DNA of 13,826 nucleotides from positions 1 through 13,826 of the forward strand of contig CAISJA010000220.1 of assembly GCA_903885525.1 (NCBI GenBank), in the 5' to 3' direction. The position numbers were made by a program, and so were the translations under genes. How positions within the stretch are numbered: the first letter of the stretch is position 1; each line of letters opens with the position of its first letter. Source of the stretch: an uncultured Opitutaceae bacterium. Lineage in GTDB: Bacteria; Verrucomicrobiota; Verrucomicrobiia; Opitutales; Opitutaceae. Shown piece by piece: positions 6,031 to 13,033 of the stretch. The notes beneath the pieces were generated by a model, which did no database searches, had not been told where the DNA came from, and saw only the letters and a list, made by a program, of their open reading frames with translations.

Positions 6031-7413
6031 TCAATGCTTGAGCGGTTCCAGCGAGTAGCCGTCCTTGCGGTCGAGCATGGACCAGCCGGCGGCGGTGAGT
6101 TCCCGGCGGAGGGCGTCGGCGGCGGTGAAGTCCTTGGCCTGTTTGGCGGCCCAGCGTTTGGCGGCAAGAGCAATCACCCCCGCAGGTGCTTCCGACTTGG
6201 GGGCGTTGGTTTTGGCGAGATCGAAGCCCAGAGCCCACATGGCAGCCTCAAAGGAGTTTGGGTCGACGTTTTTGGCACCACGGTTGACGATGGAAAACAA
6301 GGCCCCGAGCGCAGCGGGTGTGTTCAGATCGTCATGCAGCGCCTGTTGTACCGCAGCGAAGCCTGCCGCGTCCTTCCCGAGGTTAAACATCAACTCAGCC
6401 TTGTATTTTCTTAGCGTCTCCAACGCACTCTCCGCGGCATGCAGGGAGTCGAGGGTGAAGTTCAGCTGCTTGGACGGATGCCCGGCGAGCAGGGCGTAGC
6501 GGACGGCCATGGGGCTGAAGCCCTTGGCGGTGAGGTCGTCGAGGGTGTAGAGGTTGCCGAGCGACTTGCTCATCTTCTTGCCGTCCACGAGCAGGTGCTT
6601 GCTGTGGTACCAGTGGTTGGCGAAGGTGACGCCGTTGCAGCACTCGCTCTGGGCGATTTCGTTCTCGTGGTGGGGGAAGAGCAGGTCCTCGCCGCCGGTG
6701 TGGAGGTCGATGTTGTCGCCGAGGTGTTTCTTGCTCATCGCGCTGCACTCGATGTGCCAGCCCGGGCGGCCGGCGGCGGCGGAGTCGGGGCCGGGCCACT
6801 TGACGTCGCCGTCCTCGGGCTTCCAGGCTTTCCAGAGGGCAAAGTCGGAGCCGTCCTCCTTCTCGTCGGCGTCGGCGGGCTGGGGTTTGCCGGCGAGGGC
6901 GGAGCCAAGGCGCAGCTCGCGCTCCTGGAGGTGGGAGAGCTCGCCGTATTCCTGGAAGGAGGAGACGCGGAAATAGACCGAGCCGTCGGGCGTGCGGTAG
7001 GCGTGGCGCTTGCAGAGGAGGACGTCGATCATGTCGACCTGCTCACGGATGTGGTCGGTGGCGGTCGGCTCGACGTGGGGGCGCAGGCAGTTGAGCGCGA
7101 GGCAGTCGGCGTGGAATTTGGCGGTCCACTGGCGGGTGACGTCGGCCAGCGGCCGGCCCGCGTCGCGGGCGCGCTTGATGGTCTTGTCGTCGACGTCGGT
7201 CAGGTTGCGGACGTGCTTCACCTTGCCCGGCCCGAATTCGAGTTCGAGCAGGCGGCGGATGACGTCGTTGACCACGAAGGTGCGAAAATTGCCGATATGG
7301 GCGGGGGCATAGACCGTCGGTCCGCAGTTGTAGAAGCGAAACACTCCATCGTCATGCGCGGGCTTGAGTTCGCGCACCGAGCGGGTCATGGAATCGTGGA
7401 GGCGGATGGGCAT
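6031..7413 (-). CDS. cysS: Cysteinyl-tRNA synthetase
   Basis: A 460-residue class I synthetase, the usual family length, that attaches cysteine to tRNA(Cys) in the cytoplasm. The HIGH-type motif is AHIGN (His39-Asn42) and the KMSKS loop is KKMSKSLGN (280-284). The catalytic zinc ligands Cys30 (NCGPTVY), Cys223 (WHIECSAMS), His248 and Glu252 (FPHHENE) are all present, so the enzyme looks intact. Residues about 175-210 form a somewhat variable loop (PADADEKEDGSD). The C-terminal helical anticodon-binding part runs from about 320. ATG 7413 is the first start in frame and gives the conserved N-terminus; no Shine-Dalgarno is seen. It is the first gene of a minus-strand run that continues into thrS across the inverted-repeat element, and it is divergent from hemB. 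Confidence 0.97.
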   Translation of the reverse strand: MPIRLHDSMTRSVRELKPAHDDGVFRFYNCGPTVYAPAHIGNFRTFVVNDVIRRLLELEFGPGKVKHVRNLTDVDDKTIKRARDAGRPLADVTRQWTAKFHADCLALNCLRPHVEPTATDHIREQVDMIDVLLCKRHAYRTPDGSVYFRVSSFQEYGELSHLQERELRLGSALAGKPQPADADEKEDGSDFALWKAWKPEDGDVKWPGPDSAAAGRPGWHIECSAMSKKHLGDNIDLHTGGEDLLFPHHENEIAQSECCNGVTFANHWYHSKHLLVDGKKMSKSLGNLYTLDDLTAKGFSPMAVRYALLAGHPSKQLNFTLDSLHAAESALETLRKYKAELMFNLGKDAAGFAAVQQALHDDLNTPAALGALFSIVNRGAKNVDPNSFEAAMWALGFDLAKTNAPKSEAPAGVIALAAKRWAAKQAKDFTAADALRRELTAAGWSMLDRKDGYSLEPLKH

Positions 7414-7457
7414 GGCTGAGGTCGGATGAGGTCAGAGGAAAATCGGGCGCTTGGCGA

Positions 7458-7478
7458 GGTTTTCGCGCGGCGAAAACC
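7458..7478. promoter_or_regulatory. Strong hairpin/palindrome in the cysS-hemB divergent gap
   Basis: GGTTTTCGC (7458-7466), a 3-nt centre GCG, and GCGAAAACC (7470-7478) form a perfect 9-bp inverted repeat. It lies 45 bp upstream of the cysS start and about 200 bp upstream of hemB. As DNA it could be an operator for a dimeric regulator serving either divergent gene; as RNA it would be a tight stem in the cysS leader. No T-run follows in either direction within a few bases, so a terminator is unlikely. The remainder of the 268-nt gap is GC-rich without a recognisable gene. Confidence 0.45.
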
Positions 7479-7595
7479 CGAGTGGAGCCGGAGGAGCCGC
7501 CGGAGGCATCGGCGGGCGGACAAAGGGCTCCATGACATTGCCGGCCGGCTGGGAAAAGCTTCCGGGGTCAACAACCGGAAATACTAGCTCGGCGG

Positions 7596-7616
7596 CACGT
7601 CGTGGCCGGTGACGTG
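7596..7616. promoter_or_regulatory. Inverted repeat CACGTC-N9-GACGTG upstream of hemB
   Basis: Two 6-bp half-sites, CACGTC (7596-7601) and GACGTG (7611-7616), are separated by 9 bp. They lie about 65 bp upstream of the hemB start. The spacing would place the half-sites about one and a half turns apart, which is possible for a dimeric DNA-binding protein. Short GC-rich inverted repeats are frequent by chance here, so this is only a candidate. I could not assign a confident -35/-10 pair for hemB. Confidence 0.2.
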
Positions 7617-7681
7617 ATAGCGTTGCAAAACAGCGGGTGGGTCGGCATGGTGCGGCTCGAAAAATCCACGAGAACACTCCC

Positions 7682-8692
7682 ATGCCCCAGAACTTCAAGC
7701 TTGAACTCACCCATCGTCCGCGCCGGCTCCGGCGCCACGCCAGCCGCCGCAGCCTCGTCGAGGAGACCGTGATCCGGCCCGCCGACTTCATCGCCCCGTT
7801 GTTCGTGGTCGAGGGCAGTCCGGCGCGCGAGGAGATCGGGTCGATGCCGGGGGTCTTCCGGCTGAGCATCGCCGACATCGTCAAGGAATGCGGGGAGATC
7901 CACGCGCTGGGCATCCCGGCCGTGGCCCTGTTTCCCAAGCTTGAGGTCCGGCTCAAGGACGAAGCCGGCACCGAGGCCCTCAATCCCGAGACGCTCATCC
8001 TCCGCACCGTCCGGGCGGTGAAGGCGGCCGTGCCGGAGCTTTCCATCGTCACCGATGTCGCCCTCGATCCCTACACCAGCCACGGCCACGACGGCGTGCT
8101 GAACGCCGAGAAGGACAACGTCGACAACGACCGCACGGTGGGAATCCTCTGCGAGATGGCGGTGATGCAGGCCCAGGCCGGCGTCGATTTCGTGGCGCCG
8201 TCCGACATGATGGACGGCCGGGTGGGCGCGATTCGCAAGGCGCTGGATGCCGCCGGCTATACCGACACCGCCGTCATGGCGTACTCGGCGAAATACAATT
8301 CCGCCTACTACGGGCCGTTCCGCGAGGCGGTGGGCAGCGCGCAGGCCGCCGGCACCAAGCTGCTGAACAAGGCCACCTACCAGATGAATCCGGCCAACCG
8401 CCGCGAGGCCGTGGAAGAGATGCTGCTGGACGTGGCGGAGGGTGCCGATGTCGTCATGGTCAAGCCGGCCGGCGCCTACCTCGACATCATCCGCGAGGTC
8501 CGCAACGCGACGCTCCGTCCGGTCGCCGCCTACCAGGTCTCCGGCGAGTATGCGCAGATCCACGCCGCCGCCAGGATGGGCTGGCTGGACCTGCCGCGCA
8601 CCCGCCACGAATCGCTGCTCGCGATCAAGCGCGCCGGTGCCGACATGATCCTGACCTACTTTGCGCAGGCCATGGCGAAGGCGCTACAGTAA
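7682..8692 (+). CDS. hemB: Porphobilinogen synthase (delta-aminolevulinic acid dehydratase)
   Basis: A 336-residue HemB, the typical length, which condenses two 5-aminolevulinate molecules to porphobilinogen in tetrapyrrole synthesis. The two active-site lysines are visible: Lys204 in SAKYNSAYYGPF and the Schiff-base Lys261 in VMVKPAGAYLDI. The conserved VAPSDMMDGRVGAIR is at 171-185. In the metal-site segment the zinc-type cysteine triad is replaced: residues 125-138 read DVALDPYTSHGHDG, as in Pseudomonas-type Mg/K-dependent enzymes. I chose ATG 7682 because the family begins near here; a GTG at 7637 in frame would add 15 unconserved residues. There is no strong Shine-Dalgarno. It is a single-gene unit, divergent from cysS and convergent with the permease gene, whose stop is 22 bp away, with no obvious terminator between them. 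Confidence 0.96.
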   Translation: MPQNFKLELTHRPRRLRRHASRRSLVEETVIRPADFIAPLFVVEGSPAREEIGSMPGVFRLSIADIVKECGEIHALGIPAVALFPKLEVRLKDEAGTEALNPETLILRTVRAVKAAVPELSIVTDVALDPYTSHGHDGVLNAEKDNVDNDRTVGILCEMAVMQAQAGVDFVAPSDMMDGRVGAIRKALDAAGYTDTAVMAYSAKYNSAYYGPFREAVGSAQAAGTKLLNKATYQMNPANRREAVEEMLLDVAEGADVVMVKPAGAYLDIIREVRNATLRPVAAYQVSGEYAQIHAAARMGWLDLPRTRHESLLAIKRAGADMILTYFAQAMAKALQ

Positions 8693-8714
8693 GAATGCCG
8701 GCGGGCCGGGAGCC

Positions 8715-10172
8715 TCAGGCGACGTGCCTCAGTTTGCTGTGGCGCCGGCTGTAGCCGAAGTAGACGGCAAAGCCGAGACCCATCCAGATCGCCAGCCGGA
8801 TCCAGGTGTCGGGCGGGAGAAAGACGGTCTGGAACAGGCAGACCGCGGCCCCGGCGAGGGGCACGAACGGCACCCACGGGGTGCGGAAAGGGCGCGGCAT
8901 GTCGGGCTGCGTCCTGCGCAGCACGAGGATGCCGAGGCAGACGATCGCGAAGGCCATGAGGGTGCCGATGGAAATCAGCTCCCCCAGCAGGTCGAGCGGC
9001 AGCAGGCCGGCCGTGATCGCGCAGACGACGCCGGTCAGGATGGTCGTGATGTAGGGGGTGCCGAAGCGCGGGTGGATCCGGGCGAAAGACAGCGGCAGTA
9101 GGCCGTCCTGGGCCATCGAATAGAAGATGCGGGGCTGCCCGAGCATCGAGATGAGAATGACCGAGGTGAGGCCGGCGAGGGCGGCGAACTCGACCCCATA
9201 ACGCAGCAGGGCCGGGGCATGGGTTTCCTGCAGGGCGAAGATGAAGGGGGCGTCCACGTTCAGCCGGGTGTAGTGGATCATGCCGGTGAGCACGAGGGAG
9301 ACGGCGACGAAGAGGCCGACGCAGATGGCGAGGCAGGCGAGCAGGCCGATCGGCATGTCGCGCTGCGGATTCTTCGCCTCCTGGGCGGCGCAGGAGACGC
9401 TGTCGAAGCCGATGTAGGCGAAAAAAATCACGGCGGCACCCTTGACGAGGCCGCTGTAGCCGAACTCGCCGAAGACTCCGGTGTTTTTCGGGATGAAGGG
9501 GGTCCAGTTTGCCGTGGCGAGGCCGGGGTGGTGGAGCAGGTACCAGACGCCATAGCCGATGAGGACGACGAGCACGCCGACCTTGGTGAAGACCATCAGA
9601 TTGTTGAAATTGGCGGACTCCTTGATGCCGATGACGAGGACCACGGTGAGCGCGAGCGAGATGAAGACCGCCGGGGCGTTGATGAGGGCGCCGGTGGCGA
9701 CCAAGTGTCCGTGTTCCAGCGCCCACGGCGCCTGCGCGATGCTGGCGGGGAGGGCGAGGCCGAATTCCTGCAAAATGCCCTGGGCGTTGGCAGACCAGCC
9801 GACGGCGACGGCCGCGGCGGAGAATAGGTACTCCAGCATCAGGTCCCAGCCGATGATCCAGGCCATCAGCTCGCCCAGGGTGGCGTAGGTGTAGGTGTAG
9901 GCGCTGCCGGCGACGGGGATCATGGCGGCGAACTCGGCGTAGCAGAGTCCGGCGAGCAGCGAGGCCACGCCCGAGATGACGAAGGCGAGGGCGATGGCCG
10001 GGCCGGAATATTGGGCGGCGGTCTGGCCCGAGAGCACGAAGACGCCGGCCCCGATGACGGACCCGATGCCGAGGCTGATCAGGTTGGTGACGGTCAGCTC
10101 GCGTTTCAGGCCGGTGTGCTCGCCGGCCTGGGCCTGGAGGGAGGCGACGGATTTGGTGCGGAAAAGGCTCAT
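8715..10172 (-). CDS. APC-superfamily amino acid permease, CAT-type (second of a tandem pair)
   Basis: A 485-residue integral inner-membrane transporter with about 12-14 hydrophobic helices and a short cytoplasmic N-terminus (MSLFRTKSVASLQ). Helix 1 contains GIGSVIGAGVFVLSG (35-49), the unwound substrate-binding motif of the amino acid-polyamine-organocation superfamily. Other family blocks are PVAGSAYTYTYATLGE in helix 3 and GFDSVSCAAQEAKNPQRDMP after helix 8. The overall pattern resembles the cationic amino acid transporter (CAT/YfnA) group. The amino acid transported and the coupling ion cannot be told from sequence. It starts 12 bp after the stop of its paralogue at 10185-11645, on the same strand, so the two almost certainly form an operon. 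ATG 10172 is the family start; no Shine-Dalgarno is evident. Confidence 0.92.
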   Translation of the reverse strand: MSLFRTKSVASLQAQAGEHTGLKRELTVTNLISLGIGSVIGAGVFVLSGQTAAQYSGPAIALAFVISGVASLLAGLCYAEFAAMIPVAGSAYTYTYATLGELMAWIIGWDLMLEYLFSAAAVAVGWSANAQGILQEFGLALPASIAQAPWALEHGHLVATGALINAPAVFISLALTVVLVIGIKESANFNNLMVFTKVGVLVVLIGYGVWYLLHHPGLATANWTPFIPKNTGVFGEFGYSGLVKGAAVIFFAYIGFDSVSCAAQEAKNPQRDMPIGLLACLAICVGLFVAVSLVLTGMIHYTRLNVDAPFIFALQETHAPALLRYGVEFAALAGLTSVILISMLGQPRIFYSMAQDGLLPLSFARIHPRFGTPYITTILTGVVCAITAGLLPLDLLGELISIGTLMAFAIVCLGILVLRRTQPDMPRPFRTPWVPFVPLAGAAVCLFQTVFLPPDTWIRLAIWMGLGFAVYFGYSRRHSKLRHVA

Positions 10173-10184
10173 GCGGCGCGACGA

Positions 10185-11645
10185 TCAGCGGGCGCCGGAG
10201 TTGAGCTTGCTGTGGCGGCGGCTGTAGCCGAAGTAGATCACGAAACCGAGGCCCATCCAGATGATGAGGCGCCACCAAGTGTCCGACGGGAGCGATTTCA
10301 TCTGCCAGAAGCAAAGGCCGGCGCCGAGCATCGGCACGAGCGGCACCCACGGAGTCCGGAAGGTGCGGACCAGGTTGGGCTGCCGGTAGCGCAGGATCGG
10401 GATGGCCAGGCAGACGATGACGAAGGCGAAGAGCGTGCCGATCGAGACCAGCTCACCGAGCAGGGAGAGGGGCAGCACCCCGGCGATGAGGGTGGCGGCC
10501 ACACCGGTCACGACCGTGGTGACATAGGGGGTCTGGAAGCGCGGGTGGACCTTGGCGAACACGGCGGGCAGGAGGCCATCGTTGGCCATGGAGAAGAAGA
10601 TGCGCGGCTGGCCCATGAGCATGACGAGGATGACCGAGCTGAGGCCGGCGATGGCGGCGATTTCCACGATGTAGCGCAGGGCACCCGGGGCGCCGGCGGC
10701 CACGAGGGCGTTCACCACCGGGGCGGGGTTGTTCAGCTCCGTGTATTTCGACATGCCGGTCAGCACGAGGGCAACCGTGATGAAGAGCACGGTGCAGAGG
10801 GCGAGGGAGCCGAGGATGCCCACCGGCATGTCTTTCTGCGGATCCTTCGCCTCCTGGGCGGAGGTCGAGACCGCATCGAAGCCGATGTAAGAGAAAAATA
10901 TCACGCCGGCCCCGCGCCAGATGCCGCTCCAGCCATACTGGCCCTCGACGCCGGTGTTGGGCGGGATGAACGGCGTCCAGTTCCTAGCCGCGAGGCCCGG
11001 ATTTTTGAGCAGGTACCAGAGCCCGAAGCCCACGACGGCGAGGAGTACCGAGACCTTGGTGATGACCATCAGGTTGTTGAAGGTGGCCGACTCCTTGATG
11101 CCAATGTAGAGCAGCACGGTCAGCGCCAGGATGATGCCCATGGCGGGCAGGTTCATGAGCGCGCCGGTGAACACAAAGTGGCCGTCGACGTAATCGAGCG
11201 GGGCGTTGGTGAGGGCGGGCGGGATGACCAGACCGAATTCTTTGATGAAGGTGACGAAGTGCCCGGACCAGCCGACAGCGACCGTCGGGGCGGTGAAAAG
11301 GTATTCGAGGATGAGATCCCACCCGATGATCCAGGCGAGAAATTCCCCCATGGTGGCGTAGGCGTAGGTGTAGGCGCTGCCGGCGATGGGGATCATGGCG
11401 GCAAACTCGGCGTAGCAGAGGCCGGCGAAGAGGCAGCCGAGGCCGGAGATGACGAACGAGATCGCAATGGCGGGGCCGGCGTAGCGCGCGGCCGCCTGGC
11501 CGCTGAGCACGAAAATGCCGGCACCGATGATGGCGCCGACGCCGAGGCTGACGAGGTTCAGCTTGGTCAGGCTGCGGCGCAGCCCGTGCTCGGCCGAGGC
11601 TTCCCGTTGCAGCGAGGCGATGGATTTGGTTTGGAACAGGCGCAT
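10185..11645 (-). CDS. APC-superfamily amino acid permease, CAT-type (first of a tandem pair)
   Basis: A 486-residue multi-helix permease, a close paralogue of the downstream gene in the same alignment register from start (MRLFQTKSIASLQ) to end (GYSRRHSKL). Helix 1 carries GVGAIIGAGIFVLSG (35-49); the helix 3 block is PIAGSAYTYAYATMGE and the post-helix 8 block is GFDAVSTSAQEAKDPQKDMP. By eye more than half of the residues are shared with the neighbour. Differences are concentrated in the extracellular loop around residues 130-165 and in the segment around 310-330, where substrate or gating differences could sit. The family imports neutral or basic amino acids, usually with protons; substrate is not assignable. 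This is the first gene of the pair, preceded by a 348-nt gap with an AT-rich stretch near 11680-11707 that may contain its promoter. Confidence 0.92.
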   Translation of the reverse strand: MRLFQTKSIASLQREASAEHGLRRSLTKLNLVSLGVGAIIGAGIFVLSGQAAARYAGPAIAISFVISGLGCLFAGLCYAEFAAMIPIAGSAYTYAYATMGEFLAWIIGWDLILEYLFTAPTVAVGWSGHFVTFIKEFGLVIPPALTNAPLDYVDGHFVFTGALMNLPAMGIILALTVLLYIGIKESATFNNLMVITKVSVLLAVVGFGLWYLLKNPGLAARNWTPFIPPNTGVEGQYGWSGIWRGAGVIFFSYIGFDAVSTSAQEAKDPQKDMPVGILGSLALCTVLFITVALVLTGMSKYTELNNPAPVVNALVAAGAPGALRYIVEIAAIAGLSSVILVMLMGQPRIFFSMANDGLLPAVFAKVHPRFQTPYVTTVVTGVAATLIAGVLPLSLLGELVSIGTLFAFVIVCLAIPILRYRQPNLVRTFRTPWVPLVPMLGAGLCFWQMKSLPSDTWWRLIIWMGLGFVIYFGYSRRHSKLNSGAR

Positions 11646-11739
11646 GGACGTGGGTGATTACGGCGCAGCATTCGCGCCAAGAGGTGGATAAAATCTACGA
11701 ATAAAATGCAGCTTGGGGCGGATCGCCCCCCCGGCCGGT

Positions 11740-11761
11740 CCGGCGCCGGCGCCGGCGCCGG
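11740..11761. repeat. CCGGCG hexamer tandem repeat
   Basis: CCGGCG is repeated three times followed by CCGG, giving a fully self-complementary 22-bp GC tract within the gene-free spacer. It continues into an imperfect CCGCCGGCCGC. Such a tract is prone to slippage and to sequencing errors. No function can be assigned. Confidence 0.7.
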
Positions 11762-11935
11762 CCGCCGGCCGCACGAAGCGGCGCGGTGGGCAGGATCGGG
11801 CGGGGCTGGGGCATGCGGGAGACAGGTGTGTGGGCGAAGGCCGGCCCGGTGGCAACACACCATTTGTGCGGGGTTCGCGCTTCCCGGCGCAGCCGCAGGC
11901 CGTGCCCCGTCACGGTGGGGGCCTGGATCAGCCGC

Positions 11936-11967
11936 AAAAAAACCCGGAACGGCGGGCCGGTCCGGGT
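11936..11967 (-). terminator. Rho-independent terminator of the acidic-protein gene
   Basis: On the minus strand, ACCCGGA (11967-11961) pairs perfectly with TCCGGGT (11948-11942). Inside this lies an inner CGG/CCG pair around a CCCG loop. Seven T residues end at 11936. The stem begins 26 nt after the stop codon at 11994. This is a textbook intrinsic terminator, and its orientation fits the gene at 11994-12827. It should also shield the permease operon from read-through. Confidence 0.9.
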
Positions 11968-11993
11968 GGGAAGGGTTGGCGGCGGGCGGAGCC

Positions 11994-12827
11994 TTACTTG
12001 CAGCTCTTGCCCTTGCGGCTCGGCTTGTCGTCGTCTTCCTCGGACTCATCATCATCGTCGTCGTCGAAATCCTTTTCCTCGCCGTCATCGTCCTCCTCGT
12101 CCTCGTCTGCCTCCTTCCCGTCCTTGACCTTCTTGCCCTCGGCGTCGGGATCCCCTTCCTTGCCCTCCTCATCCTCATCCCACTTGAGGGAAGTGTCGTT
12201 CTTCATGCGCTCGTCCTCCTCCTCCTCGATTTCCGGGAGGTCTTCCTCCTCGGCGGCGGGGCGCTTGCGGTCGGTCTCCTCCTCGTCATCGCCGTAGCCG
12301 GCGGGCATGAAGTCGAGGATGGCGGATATCTCGTTAAAAAGATGGACGGCCTTGCCTTCGATGAAGTCCGAATTCTCCTGTTCGCGGATCTGGTCCTCCA
12401 CCTCGTCGACGGTGAGCTTCTCCTCGAAATCGAAGAGGTCGTTGAGGAGCTTCACGCGCAGGCGGGTGATGTGGTCCAGGAAGTCGGCGTAGGGCCCGTT
12501 TTCCTCGTCGATGATGTCGGGCAGGGCGAAGAGCTTTTCCTCGGACTCGAGGAGCGATTCCTTCGTGCGGGCGAGCCGGACGCGACCCTTGCCGAGGTCC
12601 TTGGTGATGCGGAAGGAGATGAAGGCGCGCTCGAAGATGTCGGGCTCGAAGCCAAATTCGCGGAGGGGCTCGATCAGCTCGATGATGTGGTCGACCTGGC
12701 GCGGATCGATGATGCTGAGGCCGTCGACGTCCCAGTGCACGGGATCGCTGACCTCGTCGACCCACCAGTTGTGGTCTTCGCCGAGCCGGACAATGCACCA
12801 TTCGAGTTGGGGAGTTCCTTTCGCCAT
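11994..12827 (-). CDS. Unrecognised protein with folded N-terminal part and highly acidic C-terminal tail
   Basis: A 277-residue cytoplasmic-looking protein that I do not recognise. Residues 1-178 look folded, with Trp-rich WWVDEVSDPVHWDVDG (21-36) and alternating helices and strands (HIIELIEPLREFGF, ADFLDHITRLRVKLLNDLFDFEEKL). From 180 to 268 the chain is low-complexity and disordered: 52 of 89 residues are Asp or Glu, including a run of six Asp at 255-260. The last ten residues (KPSRKGKSCK) are basic. There is no signal peptide, membrane segment or enzymatic motif. It is a real gene: it has its own intrinsic terminator at 11936-11967 and an AT-rich leader, and codon use in the N-terminal part matches its neighbours. 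ATG 12827 follows TTTAAAAAATT with no Shine-Dalgarno. Acidic tails occur in histone or RNA chaperones and DNA mimics, but no such function is shown here. Confidence 0.8.
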   Translation of the reverse strand: MAKGTPQLEWCIVRLGEDHNWWVDEVSDPVHWDVDGLSIIDPRQVDHIIELIEPLREFGFEPDIFERAFISFRITKDLGKGRVRLARTKESLLESEEKLFALPDIIDEENGPYADFLDHITRLRVKLLNDLFDFEEKLTVDEVEDQIREQENSDFIEGKAVHLFNEISAILDFMPAGYGDDEEETDRKRPAAEEEDLPEIEEEEDERMKNDTSLKWDEDEEGKEGDPDAEGKKVKDGKEADEDEEDDDGEEKDFDDDDDDESEEDDDKPSRKGKSCK

Positions 12828-13033
12828 AATTTTTTAAATCGGTTGCACGAAAAAGGCGCGGTTCCCGGCATGTCAAATCCTGAAACGCCGAACCCTGAAA
12901 AAACTTTCGCCCCGCCGAACCGGCGGCGGCAGGGTGGGCCGGGTCGGACAAATAACAAGCCCAATCTTCCCCCGTGTCACGGACGCGTGCCGGGCTTGCC
13001 CATCCGGTGGCGGCCGGCCACAGTCGCCAGACT
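12828..13033. other. 206-nt divergent spacer between the acidic-protein gene and pyrD
   Basis: Besides the candidate promoter above, it holds a duplicated CGCCGAACC (12886-12894 and 12913-12921). The second copy overlaps a small hairpin CCGCCG-AAC-CGGCGG (12912-12926). No confident plus-strand promoter for pyrD and no Shine-Dalgarno before its ATG were found. No gene is seen. Confidence 0.45.
12848..12876 (-). promoter_or_regulatory. Candidate promoter of the acidic-protein gene
   Basis: On the minus strand a perfect -35 hexamer TTGACA (12876-12871) is followed after 17-18 bp by a weak -10 (TTTTCG or TTTCGT, near 12853-12847). The start codon is about 20 nt further on, across an AT-rich leader TTTAAAAAATT. 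The -35 and position fit, but the -10 match is poor. Confidence 0.35.

Larger units (their letters stand above)
11646..11993. other. 348-nt gene-free GC-rich spacer with several inverted repeats
   Basis: No convincing gene lies here; open frames through it are extensions of antisense shadows. From left to right it holds: a hairpin GGCGC-N7-GCGCC (11662-11678) in the leader of the permease pair; an AT-rich patch (11680-11707) that could carry the permease promoter, although no clean -35/-10 pair is visible; GGGGCG-GAT-CGCCCC (11715-11729); a GC hexamer repeat (11740-11761); an inverted repeat GGTGTGT/ACACACC (11825-11831 with 11855-11861); and the terminator of the acidic-protein gene. I checked for tRNA, SRP, tmRNA and RNase P core motifs and saw none. 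Confidence 0.6.

Noticed and set aside
6439..7419. 326-residue plus-strand open frame opposite cysS
   Set aside because: CysS on the other strand is complete with HIGH, KMSKS and zinc ligands. The antisense frame is Val/Gly/Ala-rich without motifs.
10011..11657. 548-residue plus-strand open frame opposite the first permease
   Set aside because: It is a shadow of the permease gene. The product is rich in Asp/Glu/Gly/His with no hydrophobic core or motif.
12000..12290. Triplet-rich TCN/GAN stretch suggesting a microsatellite or CRISPR-like repeat
   Set aside because: It is the coding sequence of the acidic tail; there are no regularly spaced repeats with unique spacers.
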